64,000 nucleotides of DNA from Plutella xylostella. Lineage: Eukaryota > Arthropoda > Insecta > Lepidoptera > Plutellidae. Shown in pieces: positions 10,690 through 23,200 of the stretch. The number at the start of each line of letters is the position of its first letter. The first letter of the stretch is position 1. Made by a program: the position numbers and the translations under genes. The stretch covers positions 11,532,001 through 11,596,000 of the forward strand of contig NC_063995.1 in the NCBI RefSeq assembly GCF_932276165.1, read 5' to 3'. Under the pieces are notes generated by a model. The model saw nothing but the letters and a program-made list of their open reading frames with translations, did not search any database and had not been told where the DNA came from.

Positions 10690-10770
10690 AGCACAAGCTT
10701 GCTTGTGTTGGGGTCCACCAACCCGCACTAGGCCAGCGTGGTGGACTAGGCCTAAACCCTTCCTTCATGA
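10690..10770 (-). repeat. Repeat segment fused to Harbinger remnant
   Basis: The minus strand reads TTTAGGCCTAGTCCACCACG ... GGTTGGTGGACCCC. The same segment occurs on the plus strand at about 9237-9300. It abuts the transposase fragment to its right at an ATGAAG(G) microhomology. Confidence 0.65.
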
Positions 10771-10960
10771 AGGGCTCTATGTCTCCACATATTTCATCAA
10801 AAAGTTCTTTTGTGAGGCGGTAATTATCGACGAACTCCGCCTGTCCCATTTCCACTGCTTCGTCCAAATATCTCAACATTCGCCGCTGATTTTTGCGCCT
10901 CCGGATATCTCTTCGCTGCGCATTGCGCAAAATCGCTATTCGTAGTGCTAAATAAGCCAT
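10762..10960 (-). pseudogene. PIF/Harbinger (HARBI1-like) transposase N-terminal remnant
   Basis: From the ATG at 10960 the minus strand encodes about 65 residues: a basic stretch (RRDIRRRKNQRR) followed by FVDNYRLTKELFDEICGDIE. That is the helix typical of the N-terminal part of Harbinger transposases. The frame then runs into unrelated repeat sequence (FRPSPPRWPS...), so the DDE catalytic domain is missing. GGTACTCTTGAC-like motifs near 10260 and 11115 could be decayed termini. It is a dead fragment and cannot catalyse transposition. Confidence 0.6.
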
Positions 10961-11407
10961 AACACAGCATCTTTAGTCTCAAATACCAGTACCACACAAA
11001 ACCACACAAAATCGCCACTCACAAGTACAAATACAAGTAATAAAGTTACTTTTTTCTTCTTGCCTTAGCGATTGCGTATATCCAGTATGTTCAATATTGA
11101 CAACTGTCAAAATGGCGGTCAAGAGTACCAACTTGCGTTCGTAACCGAATTTAGACTAGTTCACCCGAAAACCACCAAATACGGTAGGCAAGGTGGCGCC
11201 ACCATCGTGTTCCAGAGTGCCAAATGACTCGAAGGCAAGCGTGACACAATCGATTGCGCGTCGAGAGTACCACTACTGGTCAAATTCTATCTTCTTCAGC
11301 CTGTATACACGGGATAGGATAAGCAACATATACTGTGTCTGAACAACTTTTTATCCAATGTGCTGTTGGTCTGTCTATTTCTGTAAATAAATAAATAAAT
11401 ATACAAT

Positions 11408-11480
11408 AGAAGTCTAGTGATGGGCGTGGGCTTCTCCTAAAGCACGCCACTGGAACGATCTGTTTTCCGCATTAAATCTT
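11408..11480 (-). mobile_element. RTE LINE 3'-end fragment
   Basis: GGGCTTCTCCTAAAGCACGC and CACTGGAACGATCTGTTTTC match the RTE 3' coding end seen intact at 51178-51437 (CTCTCCCAAAGCACGCCACT). It is short and diverged. Confidence 0.6.
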
Positions 11481-12062
11481 TATGAGATTTTTTTAAATCC
11501 CATAATTATGTACCTATTGATGTTTTAAACAATATTCTCACACACATTGTCTATAATATCTACCACTTCAACATGTTAGCAATGATCAACTATTTTGTAG
11601 TCAATTTCTGGGGTTTTAAATAAAACGTTTATGGTTGGATTCTCTATCCATCTCTGGTCCAGAGAATAAGTCAATCTGTTATTATATATTAAAACAATAG
11701 TTTTCTTCGACACATAACATCTGAGAAGTTTCTACAAAAATTACAGAGATAGAACAATTTGATTTCATTTATTGCCGCTAACAGAACTCTTCGGCAAACA
11801 ACAGACAAACCTGCTGGGAAATTGTATGAACGGATAACCCACAAAATGAAAGAGAATAGGCTGATATAATTGTAAGTTTATATATAAATTAAGTTTAATA
11901 TATCAGTTATATTATTTTAAAATTTTATTACATTGTACACACATACGTGTAAATAAATAAAAAGACATGTGTTGCAAAAACGTATGAATAGGTAGATAGG
12001 TATTACAATACAGGTAAATAACGCTAACAACTTTACTTTGTTTCTAAATATTCTTATTTCCA

Positions 12063-12350
12063 AAATTCAAATTCAAATTCAAATGGTTTAATCGACGTAA
12101 AATTTTACAATTATTTGTCGATAGTCATCTACCACCATTTCACAAAGGCCCCGTCATTGAGAAGGAAAGAAATGGCAAAGTCCTTGTAAGTTTCATATTT
12201 ATGACTGTGATCATGTGATCACTGATCAGGCAAGACTCCTCAAGACTTCTTCCGAACCAAACAGTACAGTTGCGTTCAATCTTATTAACAAGAAAGGAGA
12301 GCAACTCGGATTTTTCTCCTTTACCTTTTTGTAATTGAATGTACCAACCT
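12063..12350 (-). mobile_element. LINE 3'-end fragment with (TTCAAA)n tail
   Basis: The left edge is a simple tail, ATTCAAATTCAAATTCAAAT. It is followed by CTACCACCATTTCACAAAGG, a string I associate with the 3' region of a common lepidopteran non-LTR element. No intact reverse-transcriptase motif is present. Confidence 0.5.
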
Positions 12351-13295
12351 CTTTTCATATAATGGCTTTTCTTTGGAGTAATTAACTGGACCTCTTATCG
12401 TGGAGCCGCAGAATGGTATCCAAGATTAAGAAGTAAGAAGCTTTTTCACTCATATTTTTCCTTTGATGAGGAAACTGATTATTTCTCCTTTTTTTATCTT
12501 TTGAAAGTCGGTGTGTTTCATCTTACACATTTTGAACGTTAGAGTGGTTTTCCTTTTTTTCATTAATGAAAGTCATTTTTTGTGTATATGCGTCTTATGG
12601 TAAAGGTCACTACATAGTATCAAATGTATAATGTGGATACCCAGACCCACCACCATTTAGGTTGGGAGTAGAAGGATCTGATTATTGCAAAATAAAATTC
12701 ATCTCAGCCTTCCCACAAGAGTGTAAATTGTATTGTATTAGAAAAGACTGTCATAAATTACAAAATACTTAGTACATCATGTAGGTATGGCGTAAGAAGC
12801 GTTGTGTTGTGTCGCTAACGACTAATTTTCAAACAAAATACGATGGCATAATTTCACATCCGAGCACAGGGTTTCAAAGAAATTCTTGTTGAATTTCCGT
12901 GTAATATTTCTGCTATGTAAACAGCACACACTGTACTGTTTCATCTTTTGGCTCGTGCAGAAATTTTGCAAAATTTTGAGTGCTTTGTAAGGTGTGCATC
13001 CATCTGATGCTTGTTGATAATTTTGTGTATTTTAAATGAGCTTTTTTAATGAGGTCTATTGCTGTAAAACTGCTGTAAAGAGTATGTAAAATTAAGTTTA
13101 TTTATTTACGTTGAGTTTATGATGACGATATCTATCGCTGCAAACGCTGGTTGACAAAGTTTACTGAGTTATCATTTAATAAATGTTGAATAGGTAATAA
13201 TAGAATTGATTGCAAATAAGATACCTATTAGGCTATGGTTATGCACCAATCGCAGTTGAATCTTTAAACTTTTTGATTTTATTTAACATAAATTA

Positions 13296-13375
13296 CAGTC
13301 ACAAACAATGAAGTAGTTCCACCTGCCATTGCTGTCCCATATGTCACTGGAACTTTTTCATTGCTTGTGAGTGTG
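13296..13375. mobile_element. MITE family 1, copy B (short)
   Basis: Left CAGTCACAAACAATGAAGTA and right CTTTTTCATTGCTTGTGAGT, with flanking TA, are the family-1 ends. Only about 30 bp lie between them, so this is an internally deleted copy. Confidence 0.65.
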
Positions 13376-13912
13376 TAAGGGCAAGTCTTAAATTTTGAGT
13401 TTACGTTTTGAGCTGAATGCTATATGAATGCCGGACTTTTTTTGGGGTGAAATAAGAAAACAACATTACCGTCAATTTAACTCCTTAGATAATGTGCGTT
13501 CTACATTACATCATGAGGTTTTAATACCAGAGCCTTTCCCTCATACGTATTTGCACAGTGAAATGACATTTTAATCCTCCCCCTCCCTTATCCCCTGTCT
13601 AGCCCCACATAGGGGGGTGCCCGTCAGAGCGCGTATCATTTTGTTATATTTTAATTTAGACGGGAAATTTCTCATCGCCCCTACATCCCGAGCAAGTATG
13701 AAGAAGCCGAGCGTAAAAATTTAAGATGGCGTTTATTTACTGTACTTAAATCAGCATTACGTTTAATAATTATGTTTTCTTAAAATAACATAATGTTATT
13801 CATAAGCAAAAACTGATTTTAAACAGCACAACTGATTTTGATTAAACATGGCTGCACATTCTCTGAATAATTTGTCGCTAGGTGCAGGTGGCCTACTTCT
13901 AGGAACATAATA

Positions 13913-14000
13913 CACTCACAAGCAATGCAAAATGTTCATTTTTAGTGACATAATAATATGGAACAGCAATGGTAGGTGGACCTTTTTAATTGCTCATAAA
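13913..14000. mobile_element. MITE family 1, copy C (eroded)
   Basis: The left end CACTCACAAGCAATGCAAAA is clear. The right end (CCTTTTTAATTGCTCATAAA) has lost its terminal bases. Confidence 0.55.
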
Positions 14001-14378
14001 ATTATTACTTATTACATCTTCTGCCTACCCTCGTAAGGAATGGACTTTCAGGCATGTATAACTGCTGTTTAGTTATATGAAAGATACTGGGATATTTTAT
14101 TCATCTCTTGTATTCAACATTCTGTGTACAGAATACAAGCTGAAGTTTATATTTTGTATGCAGAATTCAGAAAGTTTTTGTACAATGTAGCCTAATTTAG
14201 CGTCGCAACAGAAAATTAGATTTTAATTTTATTCTCTGTTTAGTTTGCAGCTGAGAGTTTTCATTAAGTCTGTACTTGTTAATATTTATACCTTCTTATT
14301 GTACTTACATAAATAATAATTTATTAAATAAAATAAAAAAAACATTTTGTACCATTACACATAGTGTTTTTTTATTTC

Positions 14379-14390
14379 ACTTACCTCTTT
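14379..14390. repeat. Left target-site duplication of the RTE insertion
   Basis: ACTTACCTCTTT, repeated exactly at 14851-14862. The first two bases could partly belong to the element. Confidence 0.85.
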
Positions 14391-14850
14391 CATCATCAGC
14401 CAATAATCATCCACTGCTGGACATAGGCCTCTCCCAAGGAGCGCCACAACACTCGGTCCTCGGCCTTCCTCATCCAACCACTACCCGCCACCCGCCTAAG
14501 GTCGTCAGTCCAGCCTGTGAAAGTCTTCAACCAGTGCGTCCTGCCAGTGATGACGTATGGTGCAGAGACGTGGACACTGACGGTAGGACTGGTCCACCGA
14601 TTTAAAGTCGCTCAGCGTGCTATGGAGAGAGCTATGCTTGGGGTTTCTCTGATGGATCGTATCAGAAATGAGGTTATCCGTCAGAGGACTAAGGTTACCG
14701 ACATAGCTGTCAAAATATGCAAGCTGAAGTGGCAGTGGGCTGGTCATATCTGCCGAAGAACCGATAACCGTTGGGGTAGACGAGTTCTCGAGTGGAGACC
14801 ACGAACAGGCAAACGCAGCGTGGGACGCCCTCCTGCCCGCTGGACTGACG
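14391..14850 (-). mobile_element. RTE LINE insertion with 5' inversion (twin priming)
   Basis: The left part (14391-14512, minus) encodes the RTE C-terminus (WMRKAEDRVLWRSLGEAYVQQ) and ends in CATCATCAG. The right part (about 14516-14850, plus) encodes the preceding region: VMTYGAETWTLT, LKWQWAGHICRRTD and LEWRPRTGKRSVGRPPARW. The two parts overlap by GCTGGACTGACGAC and point in opposite directions. The whole is bounded by the direct repeat ACTTACCTCTTT at 14379-14390 and 14851-14862. That is the expected product of target-primed reverse transcription from both nicked ends. Reverse transcriptase itself is absent because the copy is 5' truncated. Confidence 0.85.
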
Positions 14851-14862
14851 ACTTACCTCTTT
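14851..14862. repeat. Right target-site duplication of the RTE insertion
   Basis: Exact direct copy of 14379-14390. Confidence 0.85.
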
Positions 14863-15621
14863 AATAAATGATAATATTTTTGGTGAGCTATGGCTATGAT
14901 TCATTCAGATTAGATCCAAAACTAATCGTGCAAAAGTGGTATACTTTCTTACTAAACTCTTCATTCTATTTAAACGCCAATATTTTTCCTCTATCGACAC
15001 AAAATAAATTACCCCGCACAAAGAGTACAATCAAGAGAGCATTCAGGTAGCCGTATTTATTTTTATTTATTTAGCTGTATTTTCACCGCCATAAGAGTTA
15101 GAACTAAGGCAACTCTCGTTGGTTCTGCCTCCGGCAGTACAAGTGGGAACTCAAAGAGAGCAAGTAATTACAAGAGTGACGTTTTATCGATAAACTTGAA
15201 TCAAAGTGAATAACTTGTACCTACGTATCATAGTGTCGGCCTCTCTAAGGGTTAAACTTTGGAGTTCGTATCCGTGGTATCCACCTTAATTCATGCGTTA
15301 TACAATATTATGAAAATAGTGTAACAACTTTTCTTAATATCATGTAACGATTTACCAAGTTAGCTCCAACAAGATGGATTTGAATTAACAACAAGGTAAA
15401 TACTTAATTAGAATGTATGTCTGGAATTACGAAAAAAAATATAAAGTTGGTATATAGGTAATAACATACTGTAATAACATACTGTCATTTAACCACATTC
15501 GTATTAATTACATTAATCCACAGTCAAACACTGTTAACAAAATTTAACATGAACCAAAATTATCTTTAACTACAACATAACACACAAAAAGTGAAAAATT
15601 ATGTTTATTTGTCCTAGCAAC

Positions 15622-15674
15622 GATAAGAGTATGGTCGATCGTAGTCCTAGACCACGATCGACCATACTCTTATC
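15622..15674. repeat. Perfect hairpin, 21-bp arms, 11-bp loop
   Basis: Arms at 15622-15642 (starting GATAAGAGTATGG) and 15654-15674 are exact inverted copies. The loop is AGTCCTAGACC. It may be a tiny MITE, a fold-back or a small-RNA hairpin. Confidence 0.85.
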
Positions 15675-15689
15675 TTATCTCATCCTAAT

Positions 15690-16065
15690 CCTAACTAATA
15701 TTATAAATGCGAAAGTAACTGTGTCTGTCTGTCTGTCTGTTACTCTTTCACGCCAAAACTACTGAACGGATTTAAATGAAATTTGGTATACATAATATGG
15801 TCTAGAGTCTAGACCATGGGAAAGAATATAGGCTACTTTTTATCCCGGATTTCCTACGGGATTTTTTTTAAGTTTTGAGAGTGACAGTTGACGATACGCA
15901 ACGTAAACGGAGGTTTCGAATCTTATAATCGCTGCACAGGTCTATGTCAAACAAAAGTTATTTTCTTTTCTCCGAACGGTCACTCGTTTTCATATTATCC
16001 ATACTCCATAATCTTATGTTGTTAACCGCGCAACGCGAAGCGGAATGCACAGGCAAAAGCTAGTT
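15690..16065 (-). repeat. Abundant lepidopteran repeat, inverted copy with internal foreign segment
   Basis: ATTATAAATGCGAAAGTAAC, a (GTCT)n tract (15721-15740) and TTACTCTTTCACGCC are the inverted form of 7391-7592. After the TATCCCGGAT motif the expected sequence is replaced by the segment shared with 10000-10066. The repeat resumes near GCGCAACGCGAAGCGG. Confidence 0.7.
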
Positions 16066-16069
16066 TATT

Positions 16070-18175
16070 TATCATGGTCGAGAGTCGATACCAATCCGTT
16101 CAACGAATTTCTGATTTTAGTATTTACTAGTATTTACCACACTTTGCCGGTTTAATTTATCATGATGCTTGATCAAAACCAATTTTGGTTAGCGTTTGAT
16201 GTTTATAGTAGTAAATTTAATTAAGCTGAATCGAAAATCTTATTATTAATTTTATGAAATTATTGATTTCGTTATGATAAAGAGCTGAAAAACGGACGGT
16301 TCGGCGGACGTTGTCCTTCGAAGACAATGGCTTTCTTTATCAAGTCTGTATAGTTTGTCTAAGGTCGGGAGTCCAACGCCATCTTATCTATCTAAGCGTT
16401 ATGAGTTTTCATGTAAATGATACATGTTGTTACCTACTGATATCGACTGAATCCTGCAATTCAGAATTTTTGAAAACAGAACTTTACAGGCACTAGCAAG
16501 GCCGTACTGAAATTTTTGTTTTGTCTTGTCATGCGTCCTATCCATTTAGACAGTAGAAATATCAAAAATGCTATAAGTATTCTTCTTATGATGTGGCAGA
16601 TTAAGAGGTAGGTAAACATTGCAATGTTATGTAACGTATATAATAAATGGTTCCTTTAGAATTGGCTATAACGATTCTGTAAAAGTCTTATCATTTGACT
16701 CGCAAAACCGAAATGATTTCAGGACATTTTGGTTCACTTACAAATTGAATTTCCCATATGAAAGCGACGAAAAATCTGACTAAATCTTTGGTCCCATTGC
16801 CGGAATGCAGTTCTCAAATATGCGAGGGCGGGGACTTGCCTCTGACAACAATAAGTAGCTACCGGGAAACTGTTTGAAAATTTATCCAAGAAGGCGTAGT
16901 GGCTTTATACTTTAGCTACGATATTGGATAGAAAAGTAAAGAGAAAAAGTTAAGATTCGGATGGTAGTAAAATTAATGTAGTATGTGTCTTGGTATCCGT
17001 GCCATCTTCTAGTTGGCAATGTATAAACCGAATCGAAATAGTATTACTTTCGCTATTTTAGTATAGATTTTTCATCAAAGTGATCTTAGCGATGTTTTAT
17101 CATACTCTATGTAGCTGTTAATCTAAAGCTGTAAAGTTAATAACAATGTTTTTTATAAATTTCAAGACATTTCATGATACAAGGTTTAGTGCTACAACTG
17201 GACACCTAGCACCATTTTCTTTGTCGGTGGCTAAACATAACATTTCTTTTCTGTGAAAGCTCCATGTCCTCTCTAGTAAACTCCAAATTTCAAAGCCCCT
17301 TTGATAGATCCGTCTTTATGCAGTTGAGTGTAAGCGTCCTACTGAGACTGAAATCTGTAAAGTTGGCTTCAGCCCGCAACTTGTCGCATTTAAGGCTAGA
17401 TTCAGGCTGTAAGACTAGATTTCAATTAGGAAAACAAGTCAACGTTGCTCCGTCGCACTTTGCACTTAATTGGTGAAATGATTAAAGTACAAAGTTGCAT
17501 AATACGGTGTGTGTCGGGAACTAGTGCATATTGCATAAGCCAGTACAGAGCATTCCCTAAACACAAGTTTGCAATCAAATTTAGCTCATATAATCCACGG
17601 ATTAAGAGCGACAAACACAATGAATATACTTAGTATTTAGTATATACAAGTTGTGTTGAGGTTAGATTACAGTAAAATCATTCAATTGATCCTGATTAAA
17701 TGCCCAGTAAAAGGAGTTTTCAATTGTAAGATATCAATAATACTTACATAATTATTATAATACCTACGTTTCGCGCAAATAAAGCAGTCAGTAACTTTAA
17801 TCTGTCAATCCTTTACCCCAATCCTCCAAAATCTAATGTAAAGCCAGTGTAAGTACATAAAGACTAAACGAAAAAAGGTTCCGCCGTTCGCTACCACATA
17901 TAGATACAGAAACCTACATCCGCGTTAATCTTATAACAACCCTCTTTTTGCTTCGGAGGTAAAACATGAATTCACTAAGCTCACCTTGCAAACTTCCCGC
18001 GCAGCACTTGTTCCAATCTTTCGGGAGCCCCTGAAAGGCGGTCGTGAGCCATTGTGCGCTGAATGGGTGCATGAAAATTAAATGTCTTACGACGTTGCAG
18101 CGGAGGCGAGGCGAGGGTAGGCTAGGAGCTGGTTTCTCCTTTTATGGTAAGCGTCCATCTATCGTTATTATACGT
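16070..18175. other. No gene recognised
   Basis: No frame exceeds about 70 codons and no family motif was seen. 17990-18110 is more GC-rich than its surroundings and shows no repeat that I recognise. Confidence 0.45.
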
Positions 18176-18177
18176 AT

Positions 18178-18365
18178 CGTCATCATCAGCCTATAGCAGT
18201 CCACTGCTGGACGTAGGCCTCTCCCAAAGCACGACACTGGATGCGATCTTTAGCTTTCCGCATCCAATCACAACCAGCCACCTTTCCCAAGTTGTCACTC
18301 CATCTAGCCGGTCATCGGTTCTTCGACAGATGTGACTAGCCCACTGCCACTTAAGCTTACTAACT
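18178..18365 (-). mobile_element. RTE LINE 3'-end, internally deleted
   Basis: CATCATCAGCC, CTGCTGGACGTAGGCCTCTC and GCATCCAATCACAACCAGCC match 51178-51437 closely. The segment coding for LEWRPRLGKRSVGRP is missing: the sequence jumps from CATCTAGCC to GGTCATCGGTTCTTCGACAG. Confidence 0.75.
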
Positions 18366-18754
18366 CGGTGAGCTATGTTGGTGACTTTTAATTATAAATA
18401 ATAATAAATAAATATGTGAATTTCTATACAAAGAACATTGATTGTAATGCGCCTGTTGAGTACGAGGCCGAAAGGTGGAGGCTTACCTTTAAAAGGATAA
18501 TCATATAATTGTTTATTTTACCCTACAGTTGTTACCACCAAAAAACTAAGTTCGGCTTGTTTTGGTTAGAAGGTATATTTAAAGCATCCAGCTCTTAGAC
18601 TAGCCATAAACTTGGTGAAATTTTCGTGATCCTTTGGTGCTTACATAAAATTATGTTTAGTGCCTCAGAAGCACATAAAAGACGTCTTCTGTTTCCGCAG
18701 ATTATATACAAAATTAACGAAATAATTATAAACGTGTTTTTGTATTGCAATAAT

Positions 18755-18965
18755 GGACCGATGGGGCAGTATTTAGTGACCTGACTGCTACGCTGAACCA
18801 GGAAGTTCGATTCCCGGCCGGGCCGGTTGTTTAAATATAGATATTTGTTCTCGGCTCTAAGGTGTTAAATATAGGTATTTTATACTGTGTACATCATTTA
18901 CATATATGTATTATTAGTAAAAGTAACATTAAAGTGGCAAAAGTGGATAAAGAAATACAATTATG
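18755..18965 (+). mobile_element. tRNA-headed SINE, diverged copy
   Basis: A degenerate A-box region (GGGGCAGTATTTAGTGACCT) and the B box GTTCGATTCCC are followed by the SINE body ATATTTGTTCTCGG. It is a diverged relative of the copies at 24986 and 50035. Confidence 0.6.
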
Positions 18966-18969
18966 ATAA

Positions 18970-20127
18970 TACCTACCTAACCCGCAATAATAACATAGCT
19001 ACATGCATAATACGAGTACATTCAGAAATTTTCAATCAATCAAAAATATTCGTATCGAGAAAGGGCAAGTAATAAAACCTTCTGTTATCTTGTTAGTAGG
19101 GTCCAACGTCGTTTTATGTTTGAACATAAGGAAATCACACAGATACATGAAAACAAAAGCATTTGGGGATTTCCTTGAATGGGTATTTACGTCCAAGAGT
19201 ACAAAAAGTATTACGTTACAGGGTTAGCCTTCTGATTCTGTACATTGAGGGAAACCATTCCTTATACTTTGCAAGCGTTGTGTTACGATATAACTTGGTT
19301 AATGAAACGTTTGCGGAACCCTTTATATCCAACTTGCACTTCGTGGGTTTTTCTTTCTGGTTTGCTCATTTTCTAACTTTGTTTTCACTCAATGTAACGT
19401 ATTGAATGTGCACAAATATCATAGAACGCAATGTAAGTAGATTCGTATCACATAATTTTGATCTAGCAATTCTGGCATTCATCTATATTTTTGAGAATCA
19501 AGCACTTTACTCAAGTTACCAACACTCTTCCACTCTTAAACTTAAATAAAAGTCTCGTAACTTTGAGCAAATAAAAACACCCAACCATAACCTAAACTCC
19601 CGAAATACCACACAAACGCAGTGCGAAACCAACCCTTACTCAGACGGCAATAGAACCTTCAGCATCCAAAACTGGCGGCATAACTTTGCAACTCTGTTAA
19701 GGCTTTATAAACAGTGTCACGAACACAAATAGTGTGTAAGCTGCTGGCTAAACAATACAGTTCTAGTTTCCAGTCTAGTTAACTTGGATTCTCTAGTGGA
19801 ATTGGGAGTCTTTGCATCTGGGTGTGTTTGTTGGTGGGCTGTTAGTTCGCGGGGCGGGTGCCGCTGTTGACTAAGATGACGTCGTGTTCAGCTTGTTATG
19901 CTCAGATTGTGAGGGGAAAGTTCAGCTATGTGATTCTGTAGTTCCTTGAGTGACGTTTCATCTGGTCCTTGCAAACAGCAGTAAGTCAAAAATTATACCG
20001 ACATACCTACCGTTTTCATTCTCTACAGATAACATTTTTAGATAAACTACTTTTGTAATTTATTTATTGCAATTCGTGCAGTCAGTGAATTTTTACACTT
20101 ACAATATACCGGTTTTATTATTAAGTA
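18970..20127. other. No gene recognised
   Basis: Short frames only (up to 80 codons). A GC-richer segment at about 19800-19930 shows no recognisable coding motif. Confidence 0.45.
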
Positions 20128-20258
20128 TAAAGGTTGCCTGTAAGAGATCGCTCTTAGCGATAAGGCCGCCTATTGTTCATTGTTCCTAGTTTATAAGTTC
20201 TCTTTGTATGTTTTAATTTGTGGTGTTCAATAAAGATATATTCTATTCTATTCTATAA
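20128..20258 (+). mobile_element. Non-LTR 3'-end fragment
   Basis: GTAAGAGATCGCTCTTAGCG ATAAGGCCGCC, GTTCAATAAAG and the terminal (ATTCT)n tract form the 3' UTR of a common lepidopteran LINE-like repeat. No coding part remains. Confidence 0.55.
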
Positions 20259-20259
20259 A

Positions 20260-23200
20260 TTATGGTAATTTTTGGAAAATTTCAGAAGATGCGAGCCATC
20301 TCATTATTAAACACTGCGTCTGTAGCTGTATACTTAGTTGAGCAAAGTAAGTGACTCCATTTCCGATTATACCAAGAAATCGACCTTCATAAAATCATGT
20401 AAATCATGCACTTAGTATAACAATATTCAAAACCCTAAGCTTTACATCTTAAAACTTACACTTGCAGAAAATGACAGCCCGCGAGGATTCCACAGCTCAT
20501 AATCCTAGCTCAAAGTCTGGACTTAGTTGTTAAAGTTGATTAAGTTTCAGTACATCCATCCGTGCGACTATGAATTCCTGTAAGATCTCGGATTACCCAG
20601 CTTTTTCTTGCTTTATTTAGCTCTCAAGGTGCAAATGTTCTCAGTAATAAGGGTGCGACTTGAGCGGGGAATATCTCAACTTTCGTACCCTGGTCGGTTT
20701 CATCTACTTTGTATGGGTTCTTAGGTATTGCAGAATCAATCTACACTTACACTTCCTCATTTGGTATCTGGGTCAGTTAAAAGTTACCATGTAAATTAAA
20801 GCAGATGAAGGTAATTTTTAAGCTTCTATTACTTCTTCTTCTTCTTAGCTTGTCAGTGATAAACACTAGCTATAACATAGGGTTTGTGACGCAGGATTGG
20901 CCTACCATTACTGATAATTTTCCTCCCTATATTAGCTAATCTACATTTTCTCTGCGGCGCAGCTATCTCCAAACCTCAAAGCTACCAGGCGACCATAACT
21001 CTAGTACAACCTGCAGCATTTAATCACCCATCTCTATAACCAAGTCCTTAGCGCGTCGCGACGACAAATGTTCAACATTAATTCAATCCGGTTCCGACGG
21101 GCGGAGTGCTTTCTTTGCCCCGGATATTGTGAGCAGCCATTCAGGTGTGTTGTGTCGCTGAATGTTCAGGGCTGTTGTTGCGAGTTGAGCGACACGGCAC
21201 GGAAAGCTATTTTTTTTGCATGGCTTTTATGTAAATGACAGCCATAATAGCCATTTGGTCCGCGATTTAGCACGGTCATGCTGATACAGCAGGTAAAAAT
21301 ATACAACGTTTTATTCGTTATCAAAAAACCACTTTGTTAACAAGTTTGAAACGGATAAATTAGATTATACATATAAAAATTGCAACTAAAACAATAACTT
21401 ACAACGAAAACCTATAGATAGGATAATTTCAAGTATTATGTTTTTGCATGTTTTAGTTTTGCCGTAACTATAACTATTCAAGCTCCTTTCACATTCTGAT
21501 AACTGTGTTGTATATTGGAATGAAAGTTAAGAAGGGATATAGGGAAGGTAGGATGAAAACAGGTAGGTATCTCTAGTTATTTACTGTAAATATTTTTTGG
21601 GTTAATATTTACAAATTAAACTAAAACTAATGAAATAAAAAACTAACTTGAAAAAGGGGCGCAACTAATACACGTCTGCAGTCTTATCCGAAATCTCGCT
21701 CAAGAAAGAAATGCTAAACTAAGTTAGCGGAGGTGTTTGTATTAGCGTAATGAGTCCCGGGGGTCGTTAACATTTTGAACCGTCACGGCGCTGGCGGCAC
21801 AGCACTAAACTGCGCCAACTTCACAACACTACTTCTGTGTTGCCATGCGCAGGTGGATTTCCCGATAATAGGCGGAATTTTCCCGAAAATTGTGGGTGAA
21901 AATCTTTTTATCGTGTCTGTGACAAACACACGAGTTGGACTGGCGTTTGTCAGGTGACAAGATTAGCGACAGTCAGTGACTGCCCAGGGCGCCGGCGCCG
22001 TACGGATTAAATTAACAGGTGATTTCTGCGAAGAGATGCGTAACTCAAGAAGGCTCCTTTCGTGCACACCTTTCCTGGATCGACTAATGAATAAATGTAA
22101 AATGAAAAAAAACTTAATAAAGGTATAATGTTTTCAGTAAATCGATGGTTACTTTACCTGCGGTAATAGTTGCTCTATAACAGTAATGCACATTAAAAGG
22201 AATAATATTTAGTGCGTGAAAAGACATTCTGTATCTGGCAACATAAGTCTGTGTCCAAATTTATTCGTAGCTTGTTTCCCAACAATTAGCTCAAATTGTC
22301 TCCCAAGGAGCAGGCTCTTATAAGGACGCGAGCAAACTGGTCATTCATAAAGTAAAAATAAAAAGTTTTTACTATAAATATTTATAAAAGGATTTAAGGC
22401 TCGGGATGATTCTGCATTTTTTTTCTCCCACTCATCTTCAACAAGACCTGACGAAGCCAATGTACCTCTATTAACCATCTAAATTATTGCATATTCATGG
22501 TTTTCACCTGAACTCCTTAACAACAATTACAGTTATCAGTATATACTGTAAATTAGGTGGTGAGTGCAATTTTATCTCATCTGCAAACACCATCTGTCTT
22601 TTGTTTTACAACAGTTACTACTGAGATCCTGGTTTATAAATGTAATACCTAATACGCATTTTTTTCGTTTTCGTAAAATATCCCATAAAGGTACGGCTAT
22701 TTTGTAATAATGTTCATGATTTCACACATATCTGCCACCACATCAAAAACCTTTGAACACGGTACAGCTTGTTTCCTAAATATCGCGAATTCAGTTTTCC
22801 CTCCAATATGTCCTCGTCCCTACCTGAAGACATTTAGTGCAAGTCCGGTGCTCTAATGCACCTACAAGTACATAGGTACATGTAATTAGGTACACTCCTT
22901 GTGCAGTTTGCGAGGCGCAAGGGGCGAATTCTGATTATGCCATTAATCGAACCACTCTAATGGAACACACTCATTTAAGGGGCCTAATGCAGCTGAGTGC
23001 GTCGCCTTAAGTAGCAAATTAACTTAGGTAGGGTTTTGGGTTTCGGCGGCCAAAAGAGTTTACGATACGCTTGTTTTAGGGCGTTGATGACTTAGATAAA
23101 CTATATGCGAACAAGATGGTGGGTCACATACAGGGGGTCACATACAGAAACAAAGCAAAAAACTGTTCACATTTTGTTAAGTGTCAAATCATTTTAAGTT
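20260..23200. other. No gene recognised; one GC-richer unique-looking block
   Basis: This is mostly AT-rich, with frames of at most about 60 codons. The block at about 21040-21290 (including CAATCCGGTTCCGACGGGCG and CCATTTGGTCCGCGATTTAG) is GC-richer and matches no repeat here. It could be conserved non-coding DNA, but that is not shown. GGGTCACATACAG occurs twice near 23122-23140. Confidence 0.4.
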
